Assembly: GCA_946803715.1 (NCBI GenBank)
Contig: CAMPET010000194.1
Location: 69,682-133,681 of the forward strand
Direction of reading: 5' to 3'
Source: Beroe ovata
Taxonomy: Eukaryota > Ctenophora > Nuda > Beroida > Beroidae
Length of the DNA stretch: 64,000 bases
The position numbers and the translations under genes are program-made. Below are positions 26,401 to 37,361 of the stretch, piece after piece. The first letter of the stretch is position 1. Every line of letters starts with the position of its first letter. Below the pieces are notes generated by a model. The model had not been told where the DNA came from. It worked only from the letters and a program-made list of their open reading frames with translations, and did no database searches.

Positions 26401-28221
26401 AGAACGAGGCTGGGGGTGCTAAGATGTCTACTGATATGAGTCACATGATCGTGTCAACGCCAATCATGCAACAACAACAACAACAACAGCAACATGCCTC
26501 CCAGAGTGACATTCACAGCAACATTCCTCAGGTACCATTTGTCCTCGAATAGACAACATCATTCTCCCAATGTTTATATTAGACAAAATAGTCACACTAC
26601 CTAACAACCCTTTGCTGATGGCTTCAAAATACTCGAAAAACTCAGATTTTTCTGAATCTAACCAAATATTCCTCGCGCTCTCAGCTGGACGGAATGCATG
26701 CGCAGAGTATCCTGGACAATATTGCTGACACTCACATCCCAATACCGGATATGAACAGGCCCACAAATATCGTGACTCCCAATGTAGAGCTATGCAATAA
26801 CCGGTGAGTTCATTATTGAGAATAGTTTTGGTGCACAAGTTGTTCTGATGTGTAATGTTGTTATACTAGTCAGGGGTAGAGGCTCGCATTTTGTTTTGCG
26901 TAATAGCGATTGACTTATTATTAGAATCGAAAATATCTGTCAAAATGTAATTAATCATCTCCCAATCTTCCTCTCAGACTACCGAACAAAATGCACGTCG
27001 ATCCGGCCAACAGAATGGAACAAGATCAGCCAAGCTTCAACATCCAGCAACATAGTCAGCAAATTCAACAACAACAACAACAGCAGCAGCAACAGCAACA
27101 ACAACAACAGCAGCAGCAGCAACGACAGCAACAATTGCAACAGCAACAGTTGCAACAGTTGGCCCAACAACAGCAACAACAGCAACAACAACAGGCTCAG
27201 CAATTACAGCAGCAACAACAACAGCAACAACAACAGCAACAACAATCTCAGCAACAAGTCCAGGCGAACAGGTTCCGAAGTCATCCCCCTCAAGGCGCTC
27301 CTCCTGGAGCTCCTCAACAGCAGCAACCACAACAACAGCCACAGCCACATCAACAACAATACAACATTTCCCAGCCTAATGATCAGTTCGGCGCTGATTT
27401 GCAGAGCCAATACAACTTGGTCACAAACATACAGCCTCAGGCCCCCCACCCACCCACCATATCTTCCCAGCACATCCCTCCCTCCCTCCCTCCTTCCTCC
27501 CAACAATCTCACTACTCCAATGTGGGAACCCCTCATCAACTCAATATAGCGGAGTTGGGCTCGCTGAAATCTGAGGGTAAACGGACAGGATCTATTGTCA
27601 CTCCTACTTCCTCGGCACCAGCATCATCGTTGGTTCCGGGTAAGTTGAATTGCATGCTGAATTACAAGTCTGTCTAGACCACGGTATTTCGGAGGAACGA
27701 AAATCGGTCGAAATCGTTCCCTCAAACGATCCCAAAATGTCGAAGAGACTACTTCAGTGCAATGAAAAAATGCGATTCTCGAAAATTTCTAGCAACTTCT
27801 TGTGATCCGTGAGTAAAGGACTCTCAAATATTCAGGAGGCAGTGGAATGCAGGATATGATGATTCCGACCAGTGTATCTCAACACCACGGTGGCCCGCAA
27901 ACCCCCCAACAACACCCGCAAATAAACCCGCAGAATTTTAACCCGCACCCTGCTGCCCCACCACCAAAACAACCAATCTACCTGCCGCCGGTATGTGTTT
28001 CACTCAGTGTTTCATTGGGAAAAGGTGTTGTGTTTACCGTCTCATGATGTTGTGATTTCGGATCGTCGGAATAACATTTCCTTGTGTTTCAGTTGAGCAA
28101 CGTGCATAACATCCGGACGAAGGAGCAGTACGAACAAGCGAGGCTGTACAATGAACGGGAGAGACAACTCCTGCAGGAATATGAGCATTATCTCAACAAC
28201 AAAACCAAATGGGATGGATAA
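23455..28221 (+). CDS. ARNT: ARNT-like bHLH-PAS transcription factor
   Basis: Class II bHLH-PAS protein, the general partner for AHR, HIF and SIM-type factors. Sixteen exons from 23455-23503 to 28093-28221 splice to an exact 842-residue frame. The order is: basic helix 1 [13 protein letters not shown] with the E-box contacts H78, E82 and R86; helix 2 with [21 protein letters not shown] starting [31 protein letters not shown] and HVTGYLKNW; PAS-B with [20 protein letters not shown] and [15 protein letters not shown] long C-terminal Gln-rich region with near-pure poly-Gln is in exon 26978-27639, followed by a Pro-rich part. The last exon is a charged helix ([18 protein letters not shown]). ARNT fits better than BMAL because of [16 protein letters not shown] and the PAS-B sequence, but an ancestral ARNT/ARNT2 is all that can be said. 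The poly-Gln length may be polymorphic. Confidence 0.92.
25205..25395. repeat. Minisatellite in an ARNT intron
   Basis: Degenerate ~15-33 bp units of the type GTCATGGTAACAGTTGTTGT and GTCAGGGTAGCAGTTGTTGT fill most of the intron between the exons ending at 25209 and starting at 25415. Confidence 0.85.
27055..27260 (+). repeat. ARNT: CAA/CAG trinucleotide tract in ARNT exon
   Basis: A mixed CAA/CAG coding repeat, translated as long Gln runs broken by Leu, Ala and Ser. CAA interruptions usually limit slippage. The opposite frames give spurious Leu- or Val-rich ORFs. Confidence 0.95.
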
Positions 28222-28224
28222 AGA

Positions 28225-28285
28225 GTGTATATACAATGTATACAGTGTGTATAATGTATACGATGTATACAGTGTATACAATTTG
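28225..28285. repeat. GTATACA-type short repeat in ARNT 3' UTR
   Basis: Several spaced copies of the palindrome GTATAC (as TGTATACAGTGT and TGTATACGATG) begin right after the ARNT stop codon. Confidence 0.8.
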
Positions 28286-29848
28286 ACCAGTGGTGTTTAT
28301 ACAAGAGTTGTTATGAGAAAAACAATTGAAATTGAAGCATGATGAACATTCGAAAACTGTGTTATTTTTATTTTGATCTGTGAAAGAGGAATGAATTATA
28401 TGGTATCGAGTACAAAGGACTGTGCTATTGTACAAGCAGGAATTTATCATTTGGAGGTTGTTGAAGGTTTCATTACGCACAATATACGCGCAACTGTGAG
28501 GAACAAGTTGTCATTTTATTGTCCGTGTCCTCAGTAATAATTCTTTAATTTGAAATTGATCGCTTTACGAAACTTGATTCGTTTACAGACCCTTATTCTA
28601 ACAAGTTTTAATTTTAATTGCCGTAGCCGTAAAATAGATGCATGTTTTCGATGTTTTATGGGAGAGACAGTTAACTTTTACATGTTGATTTTTGCTGATA
28701 TTTGTTATTATTGGGACGCGATTCCTGAAGTTTTATCCTTATTGAGTGGTTTTGTGGTTTTACACAGCTCTTCCCATGTGCATTTCAACGTAAACCCTAA
28801 GTAACTGCTTCCGTGTACTTTCAGCAAAACGGATGAATGAATAATCTAATATGTTCATGCATGATTCAAGATGTAAAATTATGTTAATTCAATTCTTTCC
28901 ACCCTTAACTGATTGTGCTTATTGCCCAAGGAGATGGAATGCTAATTGCCCAATTACGTTCTAAACTATTTATGCAATGTCGCCCAATTATTCACATACA
29001 AAAGCTTATTACTAGCAAAATTAGGCTGTGCAAAGTTGTGGTGTTTTGCGCCACGCACTGATTTAACGCGCGCGTGTCGCTTTACCGTGGGAAAAATTTA
29101 CTAGCTTGTTAACGAGCGTATCTCGCAATTGTTAACATAACTAGTGAATTATCGAATCAAACATTCATTAATCCCTTTGTCAGGCTTGGCTTAGAGATAA
29201 GAAATGACACTCCATTTTTGACCGAAAATGAATAAAATATGAATTGTACAAAGGTAAGGGACATCCTGTATATCAGCCAATCGCATTGCGTTTCGCTATC
29301 ACGTGTCGGTGTTACAGCTGTTTCATATGTACTAAAAGTCAATATTGGGTTCTGCAATGGGGATGCGATGTAGGGTGTGTGAATGTGAAATGCAGGTTTT
29401 TCGTGACTCCTCATTCGGTCGCAAAGGTCATCAACTCTTCATAAATAATTCGATTTTCTTTAGTAAGAGGAATTTGCTTGACGCTCCCATATGTTCCTTT
29501 GACGTGACCATCAGGTAACCTGATCTCGAAAGATTAGAGTTTTCGTTGCAAGTTAAGAATTTCAACGTACAGTCAGCTGTTTCCCCCCGGACATATTGCA
29601 TAATCGGTTTCGTTTCGTAGCCCCTGGTTTTTAACCTTTCAACTCTCTTTTCATGCCTTCATATCCATTGTAATATTCACTTTAGAAACTGTACATTTTA
29701 GGTAGTTTCATAATGTTAGGTAGTTTCATAATGTTAGGTAGATTTCATAATGTTAGGTAGGTTTCATTATATTTAGCTCGGTTCATGAACTGTTTATAGT
29801 TGCACACTCTATTTAATGTTTATCTGTTAACAGCTGCTCTGATACAAA
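28286..29848. other. ARNT 3' flank and spacer, no gene seen
   Basis: AT-rich, with a small CG-only cluster near 29068-29077 and the repeat at 29697-29772. Open frames here look random. Confidence 0.5.
29697..29772. repeat. ~19-bp tandem repeat upstream of the DM9-like gene
   Basis: Four copies of a unit like TTAGGTAGTTTCATAATG. The array ends about 77 bp before the ATG, inside the putative promoter or 5' UTR. Confidence 0.85.
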
Positions 29849-31514
29849 ATGTACGATACTGTCACGAGTACAGGGCAAAATCCTCCCTGTAACAAGTTTA
29901 AACTGGGACACCAGAGAGACGGGGCAGGGGATCTGTGGTGTGTGCTGGCTAAAACCCCACACGGTTTAATACCGGCTAAAGTAAGTGCAATTCATTCCCC
30001 TTAGATTTGGAATGTACAAATCATTCATACGTAGAGTGGGAAGGAATTGTCAGCAAAACCCTTCCAATGGCAGCGGACAATGGAAGCGCTAACTTTGTGA
30101 AGTCACGACTAGTTTGGACAAGTTAGGCGTGACGTCATGCGTCGGCAAACCACTGACTGTCATTCCCACAGGGCAAGCAGGGCAAGGCATGGTACCCGTT
30201 TGGGGGTAAGGAGCATGCAACTCACGACTTCGTGTTTGTTGTGGCCCAAGAGGGAGTCCATACTGAACTGAGAAAAGCGCAGTGAGTTTACTACTAGAAA
30301 TCGTGATCACGTGGTTCTGTTTTGCTGGCTAAAGTTCGGTACAATTTCTATGCCCTTAAGAAATCCAAAGTGAAAAACCCCAAAAACTACGTACATGAAC
30401 TCTTGACGCCACCACTTATTTCATCTCCCTATTGACTCCTCTACTTTCTCTAGGCACGGAGTTCCTATGGGGACTATTCAAGGACACCAGAATGACAGCG
30501 GACAGTACCACATGGTTGTGTGCCACACACCACATGGCAAGATACCAGGAAAGAGTAACGGAAATAAGGCGTGGTACGCGTATGGTGGGAAAGAGAACGA
30601 AACACACGATTATGAATATGTTGTCGTGGTCAATGACTGTAAGTAGCGAAGATGTGATGTACGATTATACGGTTAGACGTCTGTTTAATTTGTGGATATG
30701 TGGGATTGAGAATATTAGAAGGAAAATGGGGCCCACAGTTTCACTGACACTCTTTAATTTGCGCTATTCAGGTGAGAAAGTGTCTAACCATGGGCAAAAT
30801 CCTCCCTGTAACAAGTTTAAACTGGGACATCAGAGAGACGGGGCAGGGGATCTGTGGTGTGTTCTTGCTAAAACTCCACACGGCGTTATTCCGGCTAAAG
30901 TAAGTCTCACACTTGGATATAGGCATCATTCATCATGATTCTGAGCATAGTGCGTGACACCACCCTATAACGAGTGCGTGATATCACTCCTCACTCACGC
31001 ATTTCCCCTCACGAACGCGTGATATTGCACTCACGCGTGATCTATTACTCCAGGGAAAGAAAGGTTCAGCATGGTATGCGTTCGGAGGCAAGGAAACCGA
31101 AACTCACGACTTTGAGTATCTGAAAACAAGCGGCAGGGTTCATCTCCAGAAATCCCAGTGAGTATGATATTGCACTATAGTGACTCTGATAGTGACCTTT
31201 CAAACTTACAGTCACGTTCAAATTAAGAGCTGTTCTTCAGAAGAACCATCCCACAGCCATCATCTTATACTGACATGACAGTTGACACACATGACAGGTT
31301 TTCATGCTAATCCATGCCAATTTCCTACAGTCACGGTCCTCCTCAAGGGACAGTAAAAGGACACCAGAGGGACAGCGGTGTGTACCACATGGTAGTGTGC
31401 CACACACCACATGGCAAGATACCAGGAAAAAGTAACGGAAATAAGGCGTGGTACGCGTATGGTGGAAAAGAGCACGAGACACACGACTTCGAATACGTTG
31501 TTGTGAAGTTCTAA
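29849..31514 (+). CDS. Protein of four DM9-like (DUF3421) repeats
   Basis: Six exons: 29849-29980, 30172-30281, 30454-30638, 30772-30899, 31054-31157, 31331-31514, totalling 280 residues. The protein is two copies of a two-repeat block; exons 1-3 correspond to exons 4-6 with the same intron positions and phases. Each repeat runs from a G-H-Q-(R/N)-D turn through PHG-IP-K to AWYxxGGKE-xTHDFEY. This matches the DM9 pattern of a glycine turn, HG-PGK, Y-x-YGGxE and a final YE(V/Y). DM9 proteins include secreted or cytosolic lectin-like pathogen-binding proteins in molluscs and insects. No signal peptide or membrane helix is present, so it is probably cytosolic. Exons 1 and 4 are nearly identical in DNA, pointing to recent duplication or gene conversion. 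Family assignment is by motif only. Confidence 0.7.
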
Positions 31515-32609
31515 ATGTTGAGAATGAAGTGCTGTTTATGACTTATCAAACTATTGATCAATCTTTTGATTCATAAAATTATACTCTTCTTGTGCATTTT
31601 GAAAGCTTTTGTGACCAATTTTTGACTTTGTTTTATAATCTGAATGAATATTTTTACCTGGTTATAATCGCCGTGATAGTAAGCAATAAGCATTAAGCAT
31701 CTTATTTTGTCTGAAGCCAGAGAATAGTCAACGCTGAAATTGAATTGGAAATTGACTATTGAGCCAACAAAAAATGAGTACCATGAAATCCTAGATCCAC
31801 AATGATATCTCCTGGCCATTTTTGATCAGATTACCTGATATCATCTACCATCACACCTACTTCATTCCTTCGTTTCAGAACATTAATTATGCAGCAAAGG
31901 GCACATTGATATTTTGATGACATAATGGATTCATATACTCATTAATTATTATGCCGGAGCTTGTTTACTCCCCCCCCTCCGTAACAAGCAAAGAGTCACG
32001 GGTATAATGGGATCGGGGGGACACGCGATAATTCTACTTCCTACATGAATTGTATACGAGATGAGAGAGAGTGTTGGGGGAGGGGAGAGAGAGGGCTATA
32101 TAACAACATCGAATTATATTTTCTCAGTTTCTCGTCGCATATTTTGTGAAATGTTGTTATTTCGTTTTCCCCTCCGCGAGAGTCGCGCCGAATTTATATG
32201 ACCTTCCGGTGTATTATACGTATGTTCCACCCGGTGAAAATACCTTTTCCTGTTCGGCCCTCTTTGAGTTGATCGTTTCTTTCTGGAGTCTTAAATCACA
32301 GTTCCCGAGAAATCAAAACTAAATAATATTTTTCTATGAAACTATAAAATATTTTTCCCTCGTTAATGTCGCAGACAAATAATCAGTAACTGTCACTACC
32401 CTCAGAGATGGAGAAAGAGTGCAGCAGTGGATATCGAATATACGGCAGGAACCCCCACTGAATGAATAACGAATAAATTTAACCAACGTATCCTTCATTA
32501 AAACAATCAAACAATTGGAATTCGGCTAGGAGCAGGAAAGAAACAAATCAAACTACTACTAGTGACTACTACACCAGTGACTTTACTACACTATTAGGAA
32601 TCCATAACC
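31515..32609. other. Spacer upstream of the intronless gene
   Basis: No gene seen. Contains poly-C runs near 31970-31980, GAGAGA runs near 32060-32092 and a GCTATATAAC sequence at 32095-32104 that could be a TATA element, though it is 500 bp from the ATG. Confidence 0.5.
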
Positions 32610-33296
32610 ATGGCAACCAACTCCATAACTTCATCCTCATCCTCCCACCCTATCTCAACAACAACCACAGCATCCGAACAGTCCCGGTACCTGCTCATCC
32701 TGGACGAGCTGGAGGACATGAAGATCCAGTACGACGGAGCGAAGCGGGTTTTCCGCATGTTTATGGTCCAGAGCGGGATGGATTGGCGGGCTCTAAACGT
32801 GTTCAAATGCTGCGGGATTATGCGGCGGGTGTTGCTGGAAGCCCACTTCCGTATCATAGCAACGCGAGAGTCGGTGAAGTTTGAAGATGTCCCGATCCCG
32901 GGGTATCTGGTGAAGCAGAAGAAGTCCAGCTCGATGAAGCTGTTTTCGAGGAGAAAACGCGGGAAATCCTACTCGTTCGAGCAGGCACAATCTCCGGACG
33001 TGGACCCCCTTGTTGCTCAACTCCCGCACACGGTACAGCAACAATCACCCGGGCTAAAGCAACTCCAGACCCGAGCTCAGATCGAATCGAGGAAGGATAT
33101 GGCGAATGTGGCGATCAGTAGGTATACCGACATCGTACAACGGTATCACAATTATCGGACTCTATTCGAGGCGGCGGCCGAGATAAGTCCGGCGCTCGGC
33201 AAGAGTAAATACGGTGCGATCCTGGAAATGATACAGGATGAGGTGAATATGTCGGTTATGGTGCTGACGGGTAATTGCTGTCCGCTACCCGACTAA
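32610..33296 (+). CDS. Unrecognised intronless helical protein
   Basis: A 228-residue single-exon ORF with a favourable start (ACCATGG). Residues 1-25 are Ser/Thr-rich. Residues 26-95 look helical and charged, with LLILDELEDMKIQY, RVFRMFMVQSGMDWRAL and CCGIMRRVLLEAHFRI. A basic patch follows (KQKKSSSMKLFSRRKRGKS), then a Gln-rich segment and a second helical part (SRYTDIVQRYHNYRTLFEAA). It ends in CCPLPD. No signal peptide or membrane segment is seen. Codon use and GC content are higher than in the flanks, and an AATAAA follows the stop. I do not recognise the family and assign no function. Confidence 0.65.
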   Translation: MATNSITSSSSSHPISTTTTASEQSRYLLILDELEDMKIQYDGAKRVFRMFMVQSGMDWRALNVFKCCGIMRRVLLEAHFRIIATRESVKFEDVPIPGYLVKQKKSSSMKLFSRRKRGKSYSFEQAQSPDVDPLVAQLPHTVQQQSPGLKQLQTRAQIESRKDMANVAISRYTDIVQRYHNYRTLFEAAAEISPALGKSKYGAILEMIQDEVNMSVMVLTGNCCPLPD

Positions 33297-33437
33297 GAAT
33301 GTGAAAATGTGGAAACTCATGTCTATATTCGAGTAGTTAACGGAGTGAATGAATTCGGATAGTCTGCATGGATATCGGTCAAGATTCGTGATGAAACGCG
33401 CAAACTGATTGGCTGATATCAGTTCACATCCCCTGTC

Positions 33438-33443
33438 AATAAA
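33438..33443 (+). terminator. Polyadenylation signal of the intronless gene
   Basis: AATAAA 142 bases after the TAA at 33296. Confidence 0.6.
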
Positions 33444-33851
33444 CAAAAGAAGTGATATTCGGATGAACCTTTAACCTACGAAATCAGTGTTGCTCGATGT
33501 TAACAACGAATAATGTCAGATAATAGTATGCAAATGAATCAATTATTGCTGATTAATGAGATTTAATTGAAGCATTGTGCTTTATATAGCAAATCAGCGT
33601 GTGCCTCTATTGATTGTCGTCTGCTATAACGAATCAAGAATGAATAATTGAATCAGTCTAAATAAGTTACTACCCCCAGTTTCTCCTCAGCGTTTCCAAA
33701 TTAACCCATCACTGAGAAATTCCTACCTACCAGCTCTACGCATAGGTTCAAATAGCGCGTTTCCATGGTAACTCCAGTCAGAATGTCGCGCGTTACCCCC
33801 ATGAACGCGTCAGATACTATCACGCGATGTCTAAAATCACGCGTGACGTCG

Positions 33852-36824
33852 TCACCTTACGGTCTCCGGGCTCAGAACGTAACTCACAACGAGGTAAAAG
33901 TTCGTCACGATCGAGAGAATTAGCACGACGATAATTGGTTTCAGCTGGAGCGCATCTGAAAGTAACGGTTGCTATGGACCACTTATAAATGAGTTGCCAG
34001 GGCAACGGTGCTGTCGTCGGAGAGGGGTGATCTTCACTGCTTATTGGGAGCGGTGATCTGAGAAACCCCACCCGACTTCAACTTATACATGACAATTTAT
34101 GGCATTACAAAACCGATAATTCCGTTACTTACCGTTTGCAACTTTACTGTGTTGCTCGGAGGGTTGCTCTGCCAGACTCCCTGCTGCCACCTCCTCTGTT
34201 TCAGTGGAATCGAATCTTGGTCTCTCTGCTGATCTCTCTACTGGCGCCTCTGTGACGAGGAATTCGTGAGACCGTTTCTAATTCTACGACTTCACTCAAC
34301 AAAATATATTGAATTCTTGAATTCTTTCGAAATCGAAAGTTCTTCATTTTGAACATCAGAACTTACCTGGAAGGGGAAAAGATTTTGTTGAGTCCACACT
34401 TCTGTCGCCAAGGGAGAACTTGGCGGGTCGAATACAAGACGTGTGATTTCTACCAGAACTCCGCCCTGAGGTGTGTGTGTGTGGGTATGTGTGTGTCATG
34501 TGTGTGTGTGTGTGTGTGTGTNNNNNNNNNNNNNNNNNNNNNNNNNNNNNNNNNNNNNNNNNNNNNNNNNNNNNNNNNNNNNNNNNNNNNNNNNNNNNNN
34601 NNNNNNNNNNNNNNNNNNNNNNNNNNNNNNNNNNNNNNNNNNNNNNNNNNNNNNNNNNGTGTGTGTGTGTGTGTGTGTATCCACTAATCTTTCCTAAATC
34701 ACCTTTCGTTTGAGGGGGAGGAGTGGCAGCTTTGATTGGAGACCCCGAAATCTTCATCACATCAAACCTACTCCTCACGTCCGTCAAGGGAATGGGAGTG
34801 GATTGGGAAATCCTGCAGTCATTGGTCAATATCTCGTCACGTGTTTTCTTATTGGCTATTGCCTCATCACGTGACATCAATACTGCTCTCTCATTGGCGG
34901 AGAGATCAAGGGGTGTGGGAGATCTGTTACCATGGTCACCAGGGGTGTGAGTGTCTTCATCGTCGGAGAAAAGAGTCTGAGAGAGCAAGAGGGAAGTATA
35001 GTTTATCGGTTATCTGATATCGGTTAGAAGTGGAATTAAAAACAAAAGCAAAAGTACCCACCCCTGCAGAAGGTGAATCTCTCTTTTTAGGAGACCTCCT
35101 GACCTTGATCACGGGTCTCTGACCGCTCTTCCTGATTATAAAAACATGGATATATTGAAACATATCGATCAGGGGCATAGATTCCGATCGAAATTTTCAC
35201 TTATCATTATCGGGTCATAAAACCCTATAAACTTCTTTCTATCCAATACGGTGGAATATTGTTTTCTCCCATGAGAATGTAAACTCACCGTTTAGACACC
35301 GTTACAACAGTGGATTTCTTGGTGAGAACTCGGAGAGCTGAGAGTAGGAGAAGCGCATATCGGAGAGAGGCGATGTAGGAACACTCAGAAGTCGGAATAA
35401 CTGGGTGAGAGTGGGAAAGTTTGAGTCAGGAATGGATCCATTCGAAATGGTAGAAATTTTTGGTGAGAGGACAATTGCCTCTTCGGAAATTTGGAACACA
35501 CATACGAAAACTTGAACTTGTTCTATGTCTGTCATCCTCTACTCAGTAGGTACTCATTCATTAATAAATACAACTTCCACAACCACCCACAGTCATGTCC
35601 TTGTCAGTTACCTCACCCACCATTTTTATGAAACCTACCTCCTAGAATAACGTCCTCCGATTGGTAGATCATATTTCTATGGAACTTACCTCCTAGAATA
35701 GCGTCCTCTGTTTGGTAGATGATGTAGGATGTTAGACTGAGGGAGATACTGAGCTTATCATGTTGTCGGAGTGCCAAAGTTGTAGCCTGACACAGGAGAT
35801 CAGATGAGAGAGTGTTGAGTATTTGTTCCAGATGAAGAGATGTAATACGTGTAGACGAGCATTTGAGTTCGTCGCTTCTAGAATAAAGGATTGGTGTCGT
35901 GTAAACTGTTTATCGAAGTATTGACTGCTAAAACTCCGTTTCACCTGTATAATGAGAGCCACTAGATACAATCTGTCGTCTGTTGTAGAAGGAAATGTCC
36001 ACGTAGACGGAAGATTGACCAGGACAAGGATGTCTAAGGTTGAAAGAGAGTGCAGTAGGGCGTGAACCTGGGATTAATCATCATTCTAAACTAAACATTC
36101 GAAACCGTAGCTGAATATCCAATTTTTGGATTGATTCTTCTCCCATTTTAGCAAGTTTCCAACCTGATTCTTGAGCGTTGAGATAGAGAGCGCAGCTTTT
36201 TGGATGAGTGTTGTCATGGAAACACTAGGTCCTTCTGCAGAGAAAGTAAATTAGGAAGGAATTGATGACTGATGTCGGAATTGATGACTTAATTCAGTGG
36301 ATGAATTTCTTCCATTCAGTGAAAATTGAACAACTTTTGTGCGGTTTATACCTGAGTAAAGCACAAATGCGAGGAACCCCAAACAGTTGGCTGACACAAA
36401 AACTGCCACAAGTGTCAACACCAGTTTGACAGAGCAGCCTCCACCCCTTCCCCTGTTCCGCTGTGACGTCATGTCACGTGACACGTCACGTGATGAGTGG
36501 ACACGTGCCCCGTTACCTAGCAACACACTCGTGCACTTGTTACACAGTGGTGTATGCTGGTAGAGGTATGATTCGTAGCCCTGTGGAGGAAGAGATTCAA
36601 ATCAATTCTCGAGAAGAAGGGTGAGAATTTCCATGCGAGAGATCGTTCCAAAAACGTGGCGTCTGGCGAGGCTGTTTTCTCAGAAAATGGGGGGAGAAGC
36701 ATACCTTGGACTCTGGATGTTGGTAAGAGCCGTATGTTGAGACAACTTTAGAGTCGACAACGGCCTTCCGTTGCGAGCATTTGTAACACAGCTCTGCCAT
36801 GCCCCTCAGATTAGCGATGACATG
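33852..36824 (-). CDS. TMEM201: TMEM201/Ima1-like inner nuclear membrane protein
   Basis: A LINC-associated nuclear-envelope protein in the family. The minus-strand exon at about 36824-36706 carries ELCYKCSQRKAVVDSK, and 36582-36352 carries GYESYLYQHTPLCNKC. Together they give the paired CxxC knuckles and spacing of the second half of the Ima1 N-terminal domain, followed by a membrane helix (VKLVLTLVAVFVSANC). Smaller exons near 36237-36174, 36063-35947 and 35881-35735 are less certain. About 35389-35291 gives another helix (SLRYALLLLSALRVLTKK). The Ser/Pro/basic region is in about 35132-35068, 34980-34696, 34466-34371 and 34252-34135. The last exon, 33955-33852, encodes a C-terminal membrane helix (LKPIIVVLILSIVTNFYLVV) near the end, as in TMEM201. 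The first CxxC pair expected at the N-terminus is not seen; an exon around 37200-37240 may belong. The model is incomplete. Confidence 0.65.
34482..34678. repeat. GT microsatellite around a 137-N gap
   Basis: GT runs flank N bases at 34522-34658. The gap is in an intron of the TMEM201-like gene, so coding sequence loss is unlikely but not excluded. Confidence 0.95.
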
Positions 36825-37361
36825 CTAAGGGTTGGGCCAGGGTTAAGAGAGAAACTATATCCAAACTTTATAACAGAAATAAGTCGTGCAAGTGATAGGA
36901 GTTGTTGATGGGAAAGAGACTAGGACGGAACAATATTTAAAACAGGTAAAACATCAGTGTGAGAAGAGTGTGTTTACAATAATACGGCATATAAATAAGT
37001 CAGTTTGGTCTGAGAAAATCAAGCAATTGTTTGAGCAATAGGACGAAAGTTTTTCTAAGAAAATAAACGGATCATAAATACACAAACACGCCTGTTCTTA
37101 GCGTGTTGATTGTGAGCTTTTCAATGACATCAATTCCATGACGTCATGATGAAGTCAGCTAACACTTACGGAGTCCTTCCAAGGTTCAGCCACAATTCCT
37201 CCTCAAAGAAATGTGAAATGCTACTCCGGCATCTGGCAAGGTCGCATTTAAGACGTCACCACCCAACGCGTTGCTACTAACGCGTTACATCTCACGCGTT
37301 ACACATGTCGCGCGTTAAACATGATATAATATTCATCCCTCATTTTACCAGTATCACGTCA
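36825..37361. other. Short spacer between two minus-strand genes
   Basis: Upstream flank of the TMEM201-like gene and 3' flank of the SWIB gene. The piece 37240-37195 has an open frame and a good donor and may be an upstream TMEM201-like exon. Confidence 0.4.

Noticed and set aside
27037-27348. Minus-strand Leu- and Val-rich ORFs
   Set aside because: They are antisense readings of the ARNT CAA/CAG tract, with no independent support.
34349-34988. ORFs spanning the N gap
   Set aside because: Runs of X come from unknown bases. Only the minus-strand exons on each side of the gap fit the TMEM201-like gene.
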